A stretch of 9,368 bases of DNA, taken from DASWIG01 sp036397835 (GTDB lineage: Bacteria; Acidobacteriota; Thermoanaerobaculia; Multivoradales; J023). Location: positions 1 to 9,368 of the forward strand of contig DASWIG010000534.1 in NCBI GenBank assembly GCA_036397835.1, in the 5' to 3' direction. The position numbers and the translations under genes were made by a program. Under the pieces are notes generated by a model. That model had not been told where the DNA came from, ran no database searches, and worked only from the letters and a program-made list of their open reading frames with translations. Positions 1 through 7,711 of this stretch are shown here, in pieces (the stretch's first letter is position 1; the number at the start of each line of letters is the position of its first letter).

Positions 1-166
1 GGATCGCCGCGCCGCCGCGCGCGAGCACGCTCCCGATCGACTCGAGGGCCATGCGGATGCGGCGGTCGTCGGTGATCCGGTCGTCCTGGAGCGGCACGTT
101 GAAGTCGACGCGCATCAGCACCTTGCGGCCGTCCACGTCGACGTCGGCGATGGTCTTCTTGGGCAT
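1..166 (-). CDS. pgk: Phosphoglycerate kinase, N-terminal 55 residues (partial)
   Basis: Phosphoglycerate kinase is the cytosolic glycolytic enzyme that transfers phosphate from 1,3-bisphosphoglycerate to ADP. Only the first 55 codons lie in the window; the gene runs off the left edge. The translation starts MPKKTIADVDVDGRKVLM and continues with RVDFNVPL (residues 19-26), the family's N-terminal signature, in which Asp21 and Asn23 match known 3-phosphoglycerate contacts. It is followed by ITDDRRI, whose Arg36 matches another substrate-binding Arg. The start at 166 is supported by a strong Shine-Dalgarno sequence, GGGAGGA, seven bases upstream on the minus strand. The gene is divergent from the aminopeptidase, with 69 bp between the starts. 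The identification is firm despite truncation; whether a gapA gene lies in the same operon cannot be seen. Confidence 0.95.
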   Translation of the reverse strand, partial: MPKKTIADVDVDGRKVLMRVDFNVPLQDDRITDDRRIRMALESIGSVLARGGAAI

Positions 167-173
167 CGAGGCG

Positions 174-180
174 TCCTCCC
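174..180 (-). promoter_or_regulatory. Shine-Dalgarno sequence of pgk
   Basis: On the minus strand GGGAGGA lies seven bases before the pgk ATG at 166. It is the clearest ribosome binding site in the window and fits a highly expressed glycolytic gene. By contrast, the divergent aminopeptidase has only a weak AGG (229-231) before its ATG. Confidence 0.75.
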
Positions 181-235
181 GGGTCTCGCGACGGACCTTA
201 CCACGCGTCCCGGAAGCCGGATAACATCAGGCATC

Positions 236-2980
236 ATGATCAGGAAGCTCCTCAGGATCCTCCTGGCCCTCGCCGTCATCGTGGCGGTCGCGGGCGCCGT
301 CTACTTCGCGCTCGCCGCCTGGCGCTCCCGGAGGGACGCCCGCGAACGCGCCGAATCGCCCCAGGGACGCCTGCCGCCAGACGTCAGGCCCGTGGCCTAC
401 GACCTCGAGCTGCGCATCGATCCCCGGCGCGACCGCTTCGAAGGCAAGGCCGCGATCCGCCTCGACGTGACCCGGCCGACGGACGTGATCTGGCTCCACG
501 GCCAGGACGTCGACCCGACGTCCGCGGCCGTGGTGACGGCGGACGGCGTCCGCCGCGACGCCGACTACCGCGAGATGGGGCGTTCGGGCGTCGTCCGCCT
601 GCGGCCCGCCGCGCCGCTCGCCGCCGGGCCGGCGACCCTCGAGATTTCCTACACGGCGCCGCTCGGATCCAGGCTCGCGGGCGCCTATCGCGTCGACGTC
701 GGCGAGCAGTCCTACGTCTTCACGCAGTTCCAGGCCACGGACGCGCGGCGCGCCTTCCCCTGCTTCGACGAGCCCGCCTTCAAGACGCCCTTCGACGTCG
801 CCCTGGTCGTCCCGCGCGGCGTCCACGGCCTGGCGAACGCGCCCGAAATCTCCCGCGAGGATGCCGGCGAGGGCTTCCAGCGCCTCCGCTTCGCCACTAC
901 GCCGCCCTTGCCGACCTACCTCGTGGCCTTCGCCGTCGGACCCTTCGACGTCGTCGAGTGGGAGGCCGTGCCGCCCAACGCGGTCCGTCCCCACCCGGTC
1001 CCGCTGCGCGGCATCGCGGCGGCCGGCCAGGGCGGGAAGCTCGGCTACGCGCTGAGCCAGACGGCGGCGATCCTCGGCCTGCTCGAGGAGTACTTCGGCA
1101 GCCCCTATCCCTTCGCCAAGCTGGACCTCGTGGCGGTGCCCGACTTCGCGGCCGGCGCCATGGAGAATCCGGGGCTCGTCACCTACCGCGAGGAAATCCT
1201 GCTCGTCGGCGATGACGCCTCCGCGGAGGTCCGGCGCGAGTACGGCTTGATCCATGCCCACGAGCTCGCTCACCAGTGGCACGGCAACCTCGTGACCATG
1301 CCCTGGTGGGACGACGTCTGGCTCAACGAGTCGTTCGCGACCTGGATGCAGGAGCGGATCGCCGAGGCCTGGGCCCCCGAGCTCGAGCTCGGCGGCGAAA
1401 GGGTCCGCTCGGCGCACGGCGTCATGCGGTCGGACGGCTACGTCAGCGCACGGCAGGTGCGTCAGCCCATCGCGAGCCCTCACGACGTCGCGAGCGCGTT
1501 CGACGGCATCACCTACGAGAAAGGCGCCGCGGTGATCCGGATGTTCGAGAGCTTTCTCGGCGAGGAGGCGTTCCGCGCCGGCGTCCGCGCCCACCTCGAG
1601 CGCTTCGCCCGCGGCCACGCCACCACCGACGACTTCCTGGAGTCGGTCGCCACGGCCTCGGCGGCGGCGGGCGACGCCCCTTCAGGCGACGCGTTCGTCG
1701 CGGCGTTCCGCTCCTTCGTCGAGCAGCCGGGCGTCCCGTTGCTGCGCACCGAGTGGAGCTGCGACGGCGGCGTCGTCGAGATCCGGCTCGCCCAGAGCCG
1801 CTACCTCCCCGTGGGCTCCCAGGGCTCGCCGGACGCGCTGTGGCGGATCCCGGTCTGCGTCAAATCCCTCGCCGGCGCCGGGCCGGCGACCGAGTGCCTG
1901 CTCATGACCGAGCCCGCCGCGACGCTGCGCCGCGAGGGCTCGCCCTGCCCGTCGGCGGTGATGCCCAACGCCGGCGCCGAGGGCTACTATCGCTGGTCGT
2001 TGCCCCGCGACGGCTGGACGGCGCTGCTCGCGTCGCTCGACCGGCTCTCGGAGGAGGAGATCTACTCGGTCCTCGACAACCTGGAAGCGGAGCTGCGGGC
2101 CGGCCGCGTCGACGTCGGCTTCTTCTTCGACGCGGTGCGTCCCGTCGTCGCGCTCGACGCCTGGGACCTCGTCATGGCGCCGATCGACGAGCTCAAGTTT
2201 ATCGCCAACTACCTCGTTCCCGAAGACCGGCGTCCCCGGATGCGGGCCTTCATGGAAGCCCTCTACCTGCCGCGCTACCGCGAGCTGGGGCTCACCGCCG
2301 ACACCGACCTCGACCGCCAGGATCCGGTTTCGACGGCGCTGCTGCGCAGCCGGCTGGTGGCCTTCCTGGCGCTCGACGCGCGGTCCTCCGAGGTCCGCGA
2401 CGATCTCCTCGGTCCGGGAAAGGACTTCATCGGTTTCGGCGGCGACGGCGCTCTCCACGCCGAGGCGATTGACCCGGACCTGGCGACGCCGGCCCTGACT
2501 GTGGCGCTCGAAGAGCTGGGCGAGCCCTTCTACGAGGCGCTTCGCGAACACGTCCAGGGCTCGGACGACGCGGACTTCCGCCGCCGGGCGCTCCTCGCCC
2601 TGGGCCAGGTTACCGACCCGGAGCTCTCGCGCGAGGCCCGGAGCCTCGTGCTGTCGTTCTCGCTCCGGCTCGGCGAGAAGGCCTACGTGATGGTGGGCCA
2701 GATGCGCCAGCCGGAGAACCAGGAGCGGCTCTACGAGTGGCTCAAACGCTACTACGGCGTGCTCGCGGCGATCCTTCCGGACGCCTACGTCTCCCGCACG
2801 CCGATGGTCGCCTCGAGCTTCTGCGACCGGGAGCTCCTCGCGGACGTGAGGGCCTTCTTCGAGCCCCGCATGCGCGAGGTCCACGGGGGTCCGCGGTCGC
2901 TCGAGAACGTGCTGGAGCGGATCGAGGTCTGCGCGGCGCTCGTCGCGTCGCAACCGGACTTCGAGGTGCCCCGGATCTGA
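236..2980 (+). CDS. Membrane-anchored M1-family zinc aminopeptidase
   Basis: This 914-residue metallo-exopeptidase removes N-terminal amino acids from peptides. Residues 1-29 form a basic-then-hydrophobic signal anchor (MIRKLLRILLALAVIVAVAG...) with no lipobox Cys, so the catalytic part should face the periplasm or outside. Residues of about 50-235 are the N-terminal beta domain of M1 enzymes. The catalytic domain has the exopeptidase motif GAMEN (307-311) and HELAH (342-346), with zinc ligands His342, His346 and Glu365 in the HEXXH-x18-E spacing (WLNESFATW). Tyr427 in ITYEKG fits the catalytic Tyr. Residues of about 500-590 resemble the beta-sandwich, and the remainder a helical ERAP1-like C-terminal domain. 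All key residues are present, so it should be active. Length matches aminopeptidase N/ERAP-type members. The start is set by the anchor; its ribosome site is weak. It is monocistronic, convergent with the VWA gene. Substrate specificity cannot be read from the sequence. Confidence 0.95.
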   Translation: MIRKLLRILLALAVIVAVAGAVYFALAAWRSRRDARERAESPQGRLPPDVRPVAYDLELRIDPRRDRFEGKAAIRLDVTRPTDVIWLHGQDVDPTSAAVVTADGVRRDADYREMGRSGVVRLRPAAPLAAGPATLEISYTAPLGSRLAGAYRVDVGEQSYVFTQFQATDARRAFPCFDEPAFKTPFDVALVVPRGVHGLANAPEISREDAGEGFQRLRFATTPPLPTYLVAFAVGPFDVVEWEAVPPNAVRPHPVPLRGIAAAGQGGKLGYALSQTAAILGLLEEYFGSPYPFAKLDLVAVPDFAAGAMENPGLVTYREEILLVGDDASAEVRREYGLIHAHELAHQWHGNLVTMPWWDDVWLNESFATWMQERIAEAWAPELELGGERVRSAHGVMRSDGYVSARQVRQPIASPHDVASAFDGITYEKGAAVIRMFESFLGEEAFRAGVRAHLERFARGHATTDDFLESVATASAAAGDAPSGDAFVAAFRSFVEQPGVPLLRTEWSCDGGVVEIRLAQSRYLPVGSQGSPDALWRIPVCVKSLAGAGPATECLLMTEPAATLRREGSPCPSAVMPNAGAEGYYRWSLPRDGWTALLASLDRLSEEEIYSVLDNLEAELRAGRVDVGFFFDAVRPVVALDAWDLVMAPIDELKFIANYLVPEDRRPRMRAFMEALYLPRYRELGLTADTDLDRQDPVSTALLRSRLVAFLALDARSSEVRDDLLGPGKDFIGFGGDGALHAEAIDPDLATPALTVALEELGEPFYEALREHVQGSDDADFRRRALLALGQVTDPELSREARSLVLSFSLRLGEKAYVMVGQMRQPENQERLYEWLKRYYGVLAAILPDAYVSRTPMVASSFCDRELLADVRAFFEPRMREVHGGPRSLENVLERIEVCAALVASQPDFEVPRI

Positions 2981-2990
2981 TCGCCCGTAG

Positions 2991-3007
2991 GTCAGGCTCC
3001 GCCTGAC
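2991..3007. terminator. Perfect 7-bp hairpin between convergent genes
   Basis: GTCAGGC-TCC-GCCTGAC is a perfect inverted repeat with a 3-nt loop. It lies 11 bp after the aminopeptidase stop and 32 bp after the VWA-gene stop on the other strand. There is no T-run on either side, so it is not a canonical intrinsic terminator. Position between converging genes suggests a bidirectional transcription stop or mRNA 3'-end protector. It could equally be a REP-like intergenic palindrome. Confidence 0.5.
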
Positions 3008-3038
3008 GTTCAGGTCCGCCGCACCAGGATCCGGCCGG

Positions 3039-4235
3039 TCACCCCTCCCGCAAGAACGCCGCCCGGCCGATCCGACGCAGCCCCTCGCGCATGGCCTCGT
3101 ACGTGTGCTCGTGCGTGAAGAGCCACAGCAGCCGGGTGTGCCGGTTGCGGGGCGGACGGGGCACCGGGGCGTAGCCGTCGGTGAAGACGATGAGGCCGTC
3201 GTATTCCGGGTGCTCGTCGACGTAGTCGACGACGGGGTCGAAGCTGGTGCCGCCGCGCCCCTCGACGACGATTGAGCGCCGGGCGCGCCGGAAGGTGAGC
3301 GCCGGGCCCTTGACCTCGGCGTCGAACTGGATCACGTCGATCGAACGCACGCCGTACTTGAAGAAGCGGTTGACCACGGAGAAGCCGCGGGCGACGTCGT
3401 CGCTGCCCATCGAGCCGCTGACGTCGACCGCCACCAGCAGCCTGGTGGTGAAGTCGTAGCGGCTGCCCATGTAGAGGAAGCCGTAGCGGCGGTTGGGCTT
3501 CATGCGCGTCAGGCGACGGTGGATCGAGAGCACGCTGGCGCGGAACTGACGCAGGACGGCGCGGTAGTCGAGCTTCGGCCGCAGCGTCGCCAGGATGCGC
3601 TCGCGGTGGCGGCCCGCCAGGGAGCCCCAGGAGTCGGTCTCGGCGGCGGCCAGGATCTTCTCGTCGACCGCCAGCGCCACCAGGTCGTCGGCGCCCCAGA
3701 GCTCGGTGTTCTCCTCGCCGGCGGACGCGGGATGGGCATAGGCCGCGAGGGGACCGGCGTCGCCGTCGCCGTCTCCCGCGTCTCCGTCTCCGGCAGCCGC
3801 GACGCCCCAGCCGGTGAGGGCGGCGGCCGGCGTTTCGAGCAGCTTCGCGTAATAGAGCTCGAAGTACTGCAGGTCGTGCCCGTCGCCGAAGACGTCGCGC
3901 GCCCGCGGCACCGGCAGCTCGGTGTCGAGGTACTCCTGGAGCGTGACGTTGCTCGCCAGGTAGGCGAGGTCGGCGCGGGTCTTGCGCCGCGCGTACGGGT
4001 GTTTGAGGACGATGCGCATCGCCTCGAAGGCCATCACCGTCTCGAGGCCGCGGGCGTCGAGCCGGTCGACGAAGCGGGGGCTCACCTCGATGCGCCCGTG
4101 GCCGACCCGGATCGAGCGGATCCGCGGATCGACGACGAGCTGGTGCATGGTCCACACGGCGAAGAAGAGCGGCTCGGCCACGAACCACTTCTCGGCCACC
4201 CGGGTGATGCGCTCGCGCGCCAGGAGCCTGGCCAT
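3039..4235 (-). CDS. VWA domain protein with degenerate metallopeptidase-like (DUF2201-type) N-terminus
   Basis: This 398-residue protein is the last gene of the three-gene minus-strand operon. Residues 1-140 resemble the metallopeptidase-like domain (DUF2201 type) that precedes a VWA domain in such proteins, but the expected HExxH is AFEAMR (69-74). The first His is Phe70, the second Arg74, and only Glu71 remains; His79 follows in LKHP. Zinc proteolysis is therefore unlikely. A Gly/Asp-rich linker (about 149-161) leads to a helical region and then the VWA domain (about 264-398). Its metal-ion-dependent adhesion site is complete: DVSGS (Asp271, Ser273, Ser275), Thr330 in GRGGTSFDP and Asp353 in FTDGY. 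VWA proteins next to MoxR-type ATPases usually act as partners that bind a client for remodelling (RavA-ViaA, CbbQ-CbbO, NorQ-NorD). The start at 4235 lies 19 bp after the ATPase stop, with a G-rich stretch before it. The client is unknown. Confidence 0.88.
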   Translation of the reverse strand: MARLLARERITRVAEKWFVAEPLFFAVWTMHQLVVDPRIRSIRVGHGRIEVSPRFVDRLDARGLETVMAFEAMRIVLKHPYARRKTRADLAYLASNVTLQEYLDTELPVPRARDVFGDGHDLQYFELYYAKLLETPAAALTGWGVAAAGDGDAGDGDGDAGPLAAYAHPASAGEENTELWGADDLVALAVDEKILAAAETDSWGSLAGRHRERILATLRPKLDYRAVLRQFRASVLSIHRRLTRMKPNRRYGFLYMGSRYDFTTRLLVAVDVSGSMGSDDVARGFSVVNRFFKYGVRSIDVIQFDAEVKGPALTFRRARRSIVVEGRGGTSFDPVVDYVDEHPEYDGLIVFTDGYAPVPRPPRNRHTRLLWLFTHEHTYEAMREGLRRIGRAAFLREG

Positions 4236-4254
4236 GCCGCGGTCCCCGCGCCCC

Positions 4255-5346
4255 TCAGTCGAAGCGGATGTTCTTCACGTAGTCGGTCAGGAGCTCGACG
4301 ATCTCGAAGGAAACCGCGGCGAAGCCCATGGCCGCGGCGAACTTGGGGCTCTCGAGCATCGACGCGAAGTGCGCCACCGCCTCGCGCTTGCCGCCGTCCT
4401 GGAGGAAGCGCAGGTAGGCGAGCAGCCCCCGCCGGGCCGCGTCCGCGCGATCCGCCGGGCAGTGGCCGCCGTTGATCCAGAAGACGACCTGCTCGTTGAG
4501 CAGCACGAGGTCCTGGAGGGCGAGCTTCGCGAGCTTCTTCTTGTGCCGGCTGAAGCGCAGCAGGAGCTCGTCCGGCGTGACGGGCAAAGCCCCGGCGAGG
4601 CTCTTCTTGAACGCCAGGGCCGCCGCCGTGCCGACGATCCCGGCGAGGATCTTGACGAGCGTGTCGTCGACGTGCTCGAACGGCCGCAGGAGGGCCGACG
4701 CCCGCGCCCATGCCCGCCGGTCGGGACCCTTGACGAGACCGGCGCGGGCGGTCAGCGCTTCGGCGGCGGCGCCGCCGCCGTCGCCGTCGAGGTGCTGGTG
4801 GTGGCGCTGGATGAAGGAGACGACGCGCGCGTCGACGCCGTTCTCGTCCGCCCACAGCAGCCAGTCCTCCACCGTCGGCGCGAGCTCGTAGAGGTTGAAG
4901 CGCGACACCAGGGCCGGGTCGAGGTCGGTGAGCTGGTATTCGTCGCCCTCGTTGACCGCGGCGACGACGATCGAGCCCGGCGGCAGGCGTTTTCCCGCCA
5001 GGGTCTTGTTCAGGGCCAGCTCGTGGACCGACTGCAAGATCTCCGGCCGGGCGCGGTTGAGCTCGTCGAGGAAGAGCACGATCGGCTTGCCGTCGACGGG
5101 CCACCAGTAGGGCGGCAGGAAGACCGAGCGGCCGGTGGCCTCGTCCTTGTTGAGCAGCCCGATGAGGTCGCCGGGATCGCTCATCTGGCCGAGGAAGAAG
5201 GCGACCACCTCCATGCCGCGCTCCTCGCGATAGAAGCGGGTGACGATCTCGGACTTGCCGATCCCGTGCTTGCCCACCAGCATCACGTTCTGGTTCGCGG
5301 GCGTCAGGCGCAGGACTTCCAGGAGCTCTCGGGCGTCGATCCTCAT
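4255..5346 (-). CDS. MoxR-like AAA+ ATPase
   Basis: This 363-residue AAA+ ATPase is of the MoxR/CoxD type and probably works as an oligomeric remodelling factor with the VWA protein downstream. Visible motifs are Walker A GKHGIGKS (25-32), Walker B IVLFLDELNRA (89-99, Asp94-Glu95), sensor 1 Asn132 in VAAVNEGDEY, and Arg149 in DPALVSRFNLYEL, the position of the arginine finger. Residues of about 155-363 form a helical lid and C-terminal extension, with a Gly-rich, Asp-containing loop at 187-194 (LDGDGGGA). The ATG at 5346 overlaps the stop of the upstream gene as ATGA (5343-5346), so translation is probably coupled. This overlap fixes the start. No membrane segment is seen. All ATPase residues are present, so it should be active. 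Confidence 0.93.
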   Translation of the reverse strand: MRIDARELLEVLRLTPANQNVMLVGKHGIGKSEIVTRFYREERGMEVVAFFLGQMSDPGDLIGLLNKDEATGRSVFLPPYWWPVDGKPIVLFLDELNRARPEILQSVHELALNKTLAGKRLPPGSIVVAAVNEGDEYQLTDLDPALVSRFNLYELAPTVEDWLLWADENGVDARVVSFIQRHHQHLDGDGGGAAAEALTARAGLVKGPDRRAWARASALLRPFEHVDDTLVKILAGIVGTAAALAFKKSLAGALPVTPDELLLRFSRHKKKLAKLALQDLVLLNEQVVFWINGGHCPADRADAARRGLLAYLRFLQDGGKREAVAHFASMLESPKFAAAMGFAAVSFEIVELLTDYVKNIRFD

Positions 5347-6080
5347 CCGTTCTCCGTCTCGCCGCCGTCCGGGTCGCGGTAGGTGATCCACTCGCCGCGC
5401 CAGGGCAGCGAGCGACGGCTCACGGTCTTGAACGTCACGCCGGCGGCGTAGGATTCCCGCAGCGAGCGGATCACCGCCGGCAGCCGCGGCAGGACCTCCT
5501 GGAAGCGCCTGGGCGGAACGAGGATCTCGACGGCGTCTTTCTTCTCGGTCAGCTTCACCCAGAGCTTGAAGCGGCTGGCCGTGAGCTGCGCCATGACGTC
5601 GATTCCCTCCTCGCGCGCCAGCTTCCTCACCTGCGCGACCATGGCCGCCTCCTGGAAGGCCTGCACCTTTTCGCGCCGCTTCCCCAGCGCCTGCTGGCGC
5701 TCGATCCGGCGTTTGTACTCGCCCACGAAGGCGACGATCTCCTCGAAGCTGCTCACCTTGGCGCTCGCCTTCTCGGCGGCGAAGCCGCCGCCTTCGATCT
5801 CGAGCCGCCCGAGCTCGTCGAGGCGAAGCTGGAACAAGTCGGACCCGTAGCTGTAGCGCCCGTCGGGGTCGTGCAGTCGCATCGTACACAGGTGCCGGGC
5901 CCGTTCGTCCTCCGGGACCCAGGTCGTCCCGCGCTCGAAATCGACGAACCGGTCCCCCTTGAACCGCTTCCGGAGCCGGGAGACGAACGCCTCGCGCTCG
6001 TCGTCGGCGATTTCCAGCGGGGCGTCGCCGGGGAAGTGCTCGCGCAGGAGCTTCCTGATGCTCGGGTGCGGTAGACTCAT
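5343..6080 (-). CDS. Unrecognised 245-aa protein, first gene of the MoxR-VWA operon
   Basis: I do not recognise a family. The protein begins MSLPHPSIRKLLREHFPG and is highly charged. Residues 25-110 read as a mixed alpha/beta segment with DRFVDFERGTTWVPEDE (43-59) and a beta-like stretch (DLFQLRLDELGRLEIEGG). Residues of about 110-160 are a long charged helix (EEIVAFVGEYKRRIERQQ, KRREKVQAFQEAAMVAQ), a possible coiled coil. The C-terminal part (165-235) has alternating hydrophobic strands (SRFKLWVKLTEKKDAVEIL). There is no signal peptide, membrane helix or catalytic motif that I can name. ATGA overlap with the ATPase gene shows tight co-expression, so it is likely a client or adaptor of the MoxR-VWA machine. 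A longer reading from 6245 would overlap the divergent MPE-NACHT gene and looks like antisense sequence. The ATG at 6080 leaves a clean 63-bp intergenic gap and is preferred. Confidence 0.8.
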   Translation of the reverse strand: MSLPHPSIRKLLREHFPGDAPLEIADDEREAFVSRLRKRFKGDRFVDFERGTTWVPEDERARHLCTMRLHDPDGRYSYGSDLFQLRLDELGRLEIEGGGFAAEKASAKVSSFEEIVAFVGEYKRRIERQQALGKRREKVQAFQEAAMVAQVRKLAREEGIDVMAQLTASRFKLWVKLTEKKDAVEILVPPRRFQEVLPRLPAVIRSLRESYAAGVTFKTVSRRSLPWRGEWITYRDPDGGETENG

Positions 6081-6089
6081 GACGAGCCC

Positions 6090-6096
6090 AGTATAA
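6090..6096 (-). promoter_or_regulatory. Possible -10 element of the MoxR-VWA operon
   Basis: TTATACT on the minus strand is a near-consensus sigma-70 -10 box in otherwise GC-rich DNA. It ends nine bases before the ATG at 6080, which would put the transcription start about three bases before the ATG. The transcript would be leaderless or nearly so, consistent with the absence of a Shine-Dalgarno sequence. No convincing -35 was found, so the call rests on the -10 match and its position alone. Confidence 0.4.
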
Positions 6097-6484
6097 GCTC
6101 CGTATTCCGGACCTGGACCGCGAGCCCGCCCCTTCGCCCCGCCATGGCACAAACTCCCATCCGCTGGCTCCACCTCTCCGACTTCCACTTCCAGGCCCTC
6201 GAACGCTGGGACCGCCGCAAGACGCTCCAGGCGCTCCTGCGTCACGTCGAGAAGCTCCGCGACGAAGGGCTGCGTCCCGACTTCGTCTTCGTCACCGGCG
6301 ACGTCGCCTTCTCCGGCAAACCCAAGGAGTACGACCAGGCCGTCCTATTCTTCACCGCGCTCGCCGAAAGCTCGATCTCGAGCCACGCGAACGCTTCTTT
6401 TTCGTCCCCGGCAACTATCCCGGCGGCAAGTACGACAAGACGTATCTGGCGGCCGACGCCGACCTCGCCGCCGGCCAGGCGACC

Positions 6485-7711
6485 GTGCGCTTCTACCGTT
6501 ACAGCGAGTCGGGTAAGGGATTCTGGACCGCGGACAACCTCACGTACGAGCACGCCGAGAACGGAGTCTGGACGTTCTCGCTCCCCGCAAGCCTGAAGCT
6601 CGACGTCGAAGCACCGCCGCCCGCCGAGCGCGAGCTGACGCCTTCGCGCCGCTCGACTCTTGCCGCCCGCTACCGCGCCGCCGCCGCCGCCGTCCACGGG
6701 ACGGTGCGCTTCGTGGGCTTCGCCGATCATCGCCCGCGGCCCAACGTCCAGGTGCCGGAGCTCTTCGTGCCGTTGCGATTGGAGACGCGGGACGAAAAGA
6801 AGAAGGGCTGGACGACGAAGGAGCTCGTCGACCATCTTCTCGACAAACCGGCGGACGGCAAGCGTGCGGCGCGCGTCGCCGTGCTCGGCGATCCCGGAAG
6901 CGGCAAGACCACGCTCTGCCGCTTCGCTGCCGTGGTGATCGCCGGCGAGACGGAGTGCGAGGGCCTCAGGGTGACGGACGAGATCCTGCCCCTCTTCCTG
7001 CCGTTCCGCGACTACGTGCGCGTGTGTCGCGAGACGAACGACCGCTCGCTCGTGGAATACCTGGAGGAGCAGGCGCGCGCTCAGCTCCAGGTCGCGGTCC
7101 CCGAAGGATTCCTGGAAGCCTCCCTGGACGACGGACGCGCCGTGCTTCTGCTCGACGGGCTCGACGAGGTGGGCTCCCCCGAGGACCGCGTGGAAATGCG
7201 CGGGCGCGTGCAGGCGTTCTGCCGCCTCTACCCGCGCACGCCCGTGCTCGTCACCAGCCGCTTCGCCGGCTACGAGGACGCGCCCTTGCCCCGCCAGGGT
7301 CCTGAAGCGTTCGTCCACCTGGGGCTTGCGTCGTTCGACGACGACGACTTGCGGCGTTTCGTCACGTCGTGGTACGCGGTGCAGGAGGCGAACGACCCGG
7401 TAGCTCGCGATCGCGGCGCCGCCGACCTGGTGGCGGCCCTCGAGGCTGACGCGCGCGTCCGCGAGCTGGCGCGCAATCCCATGCTCGCCACGTTGATCGC
7501 GCTCGTCCATCGCTACGAGGCCCATCTGCCGGGAGAGCGGGCGGCGCTCTACGACATCTGCGTCAAGACGGGTGCGTTTTCTGGAGGAGGGGACGGGGAT
7601 CCTCGTGGAGCAGCGTCCCGGCGTCTTCGCCTTTTTCCATCTCTCGCTCATGGAGTACCTGGCGGCTCGCGGTTGGGACGCGGAGGGGAATCTGGAAAAG
7701 GATCTCCCTGA
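6485..7711 (+). other. Open reading segment carrying the NACHT core of the decayed gene
   Basis: This is the longest open stretch inside the pseudogene and it keeps the NTPase core intact: a linker with RFVGFADHRPRPNVQVPE before the domain, Walker A (Lys141, counted from GTG 6485), Walker B (Asp224 with acidic residues to Glu228) and a sensor-like TSRF. Genuine homology ends at about 7570; the residues from there to the stop at 7711 are Gly/Arg/Ser-rich out-of-frame sequence. The GTG at 6485 lies inside the former phosphoesterase tail and has no ribosome site, so this marks a domain remnant rather than a gene. Confidence 0.65.

Noticed and set aside
227..1618. Long antisense reading frame under the aminopeptidase
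   Set aside because: Low-complexity Arg/Gly/Ala/Asp composition without motifs; produced by the GC-rich third positions of the real gene. The same holds for 1682-2953 on the minus strand.
3519..5382. Plus-strand reading frames opposite the VWA and ATPase genes
   Set aside because: They are mirror frames of genes with clear MIDAS and Walker motifs; no domain signature of their own.
6081..6245. N-terminal extension of the 245-aa protein to 6245
   Set aside because: It would overlap the phosphoesterase start (LHLSDFHF) antisense and adds no conserved-looking sequence; the ATG at 6080 leaves a clean intergenic gap.
6144..6596. A small stand-alone phosphoesterase gene
   Set aside because: After about 6368 the frame turns into Ser/Thr/Arg noise and lacks the GNHD and later metal-binding motifs; the homologous continuation is in another frame.
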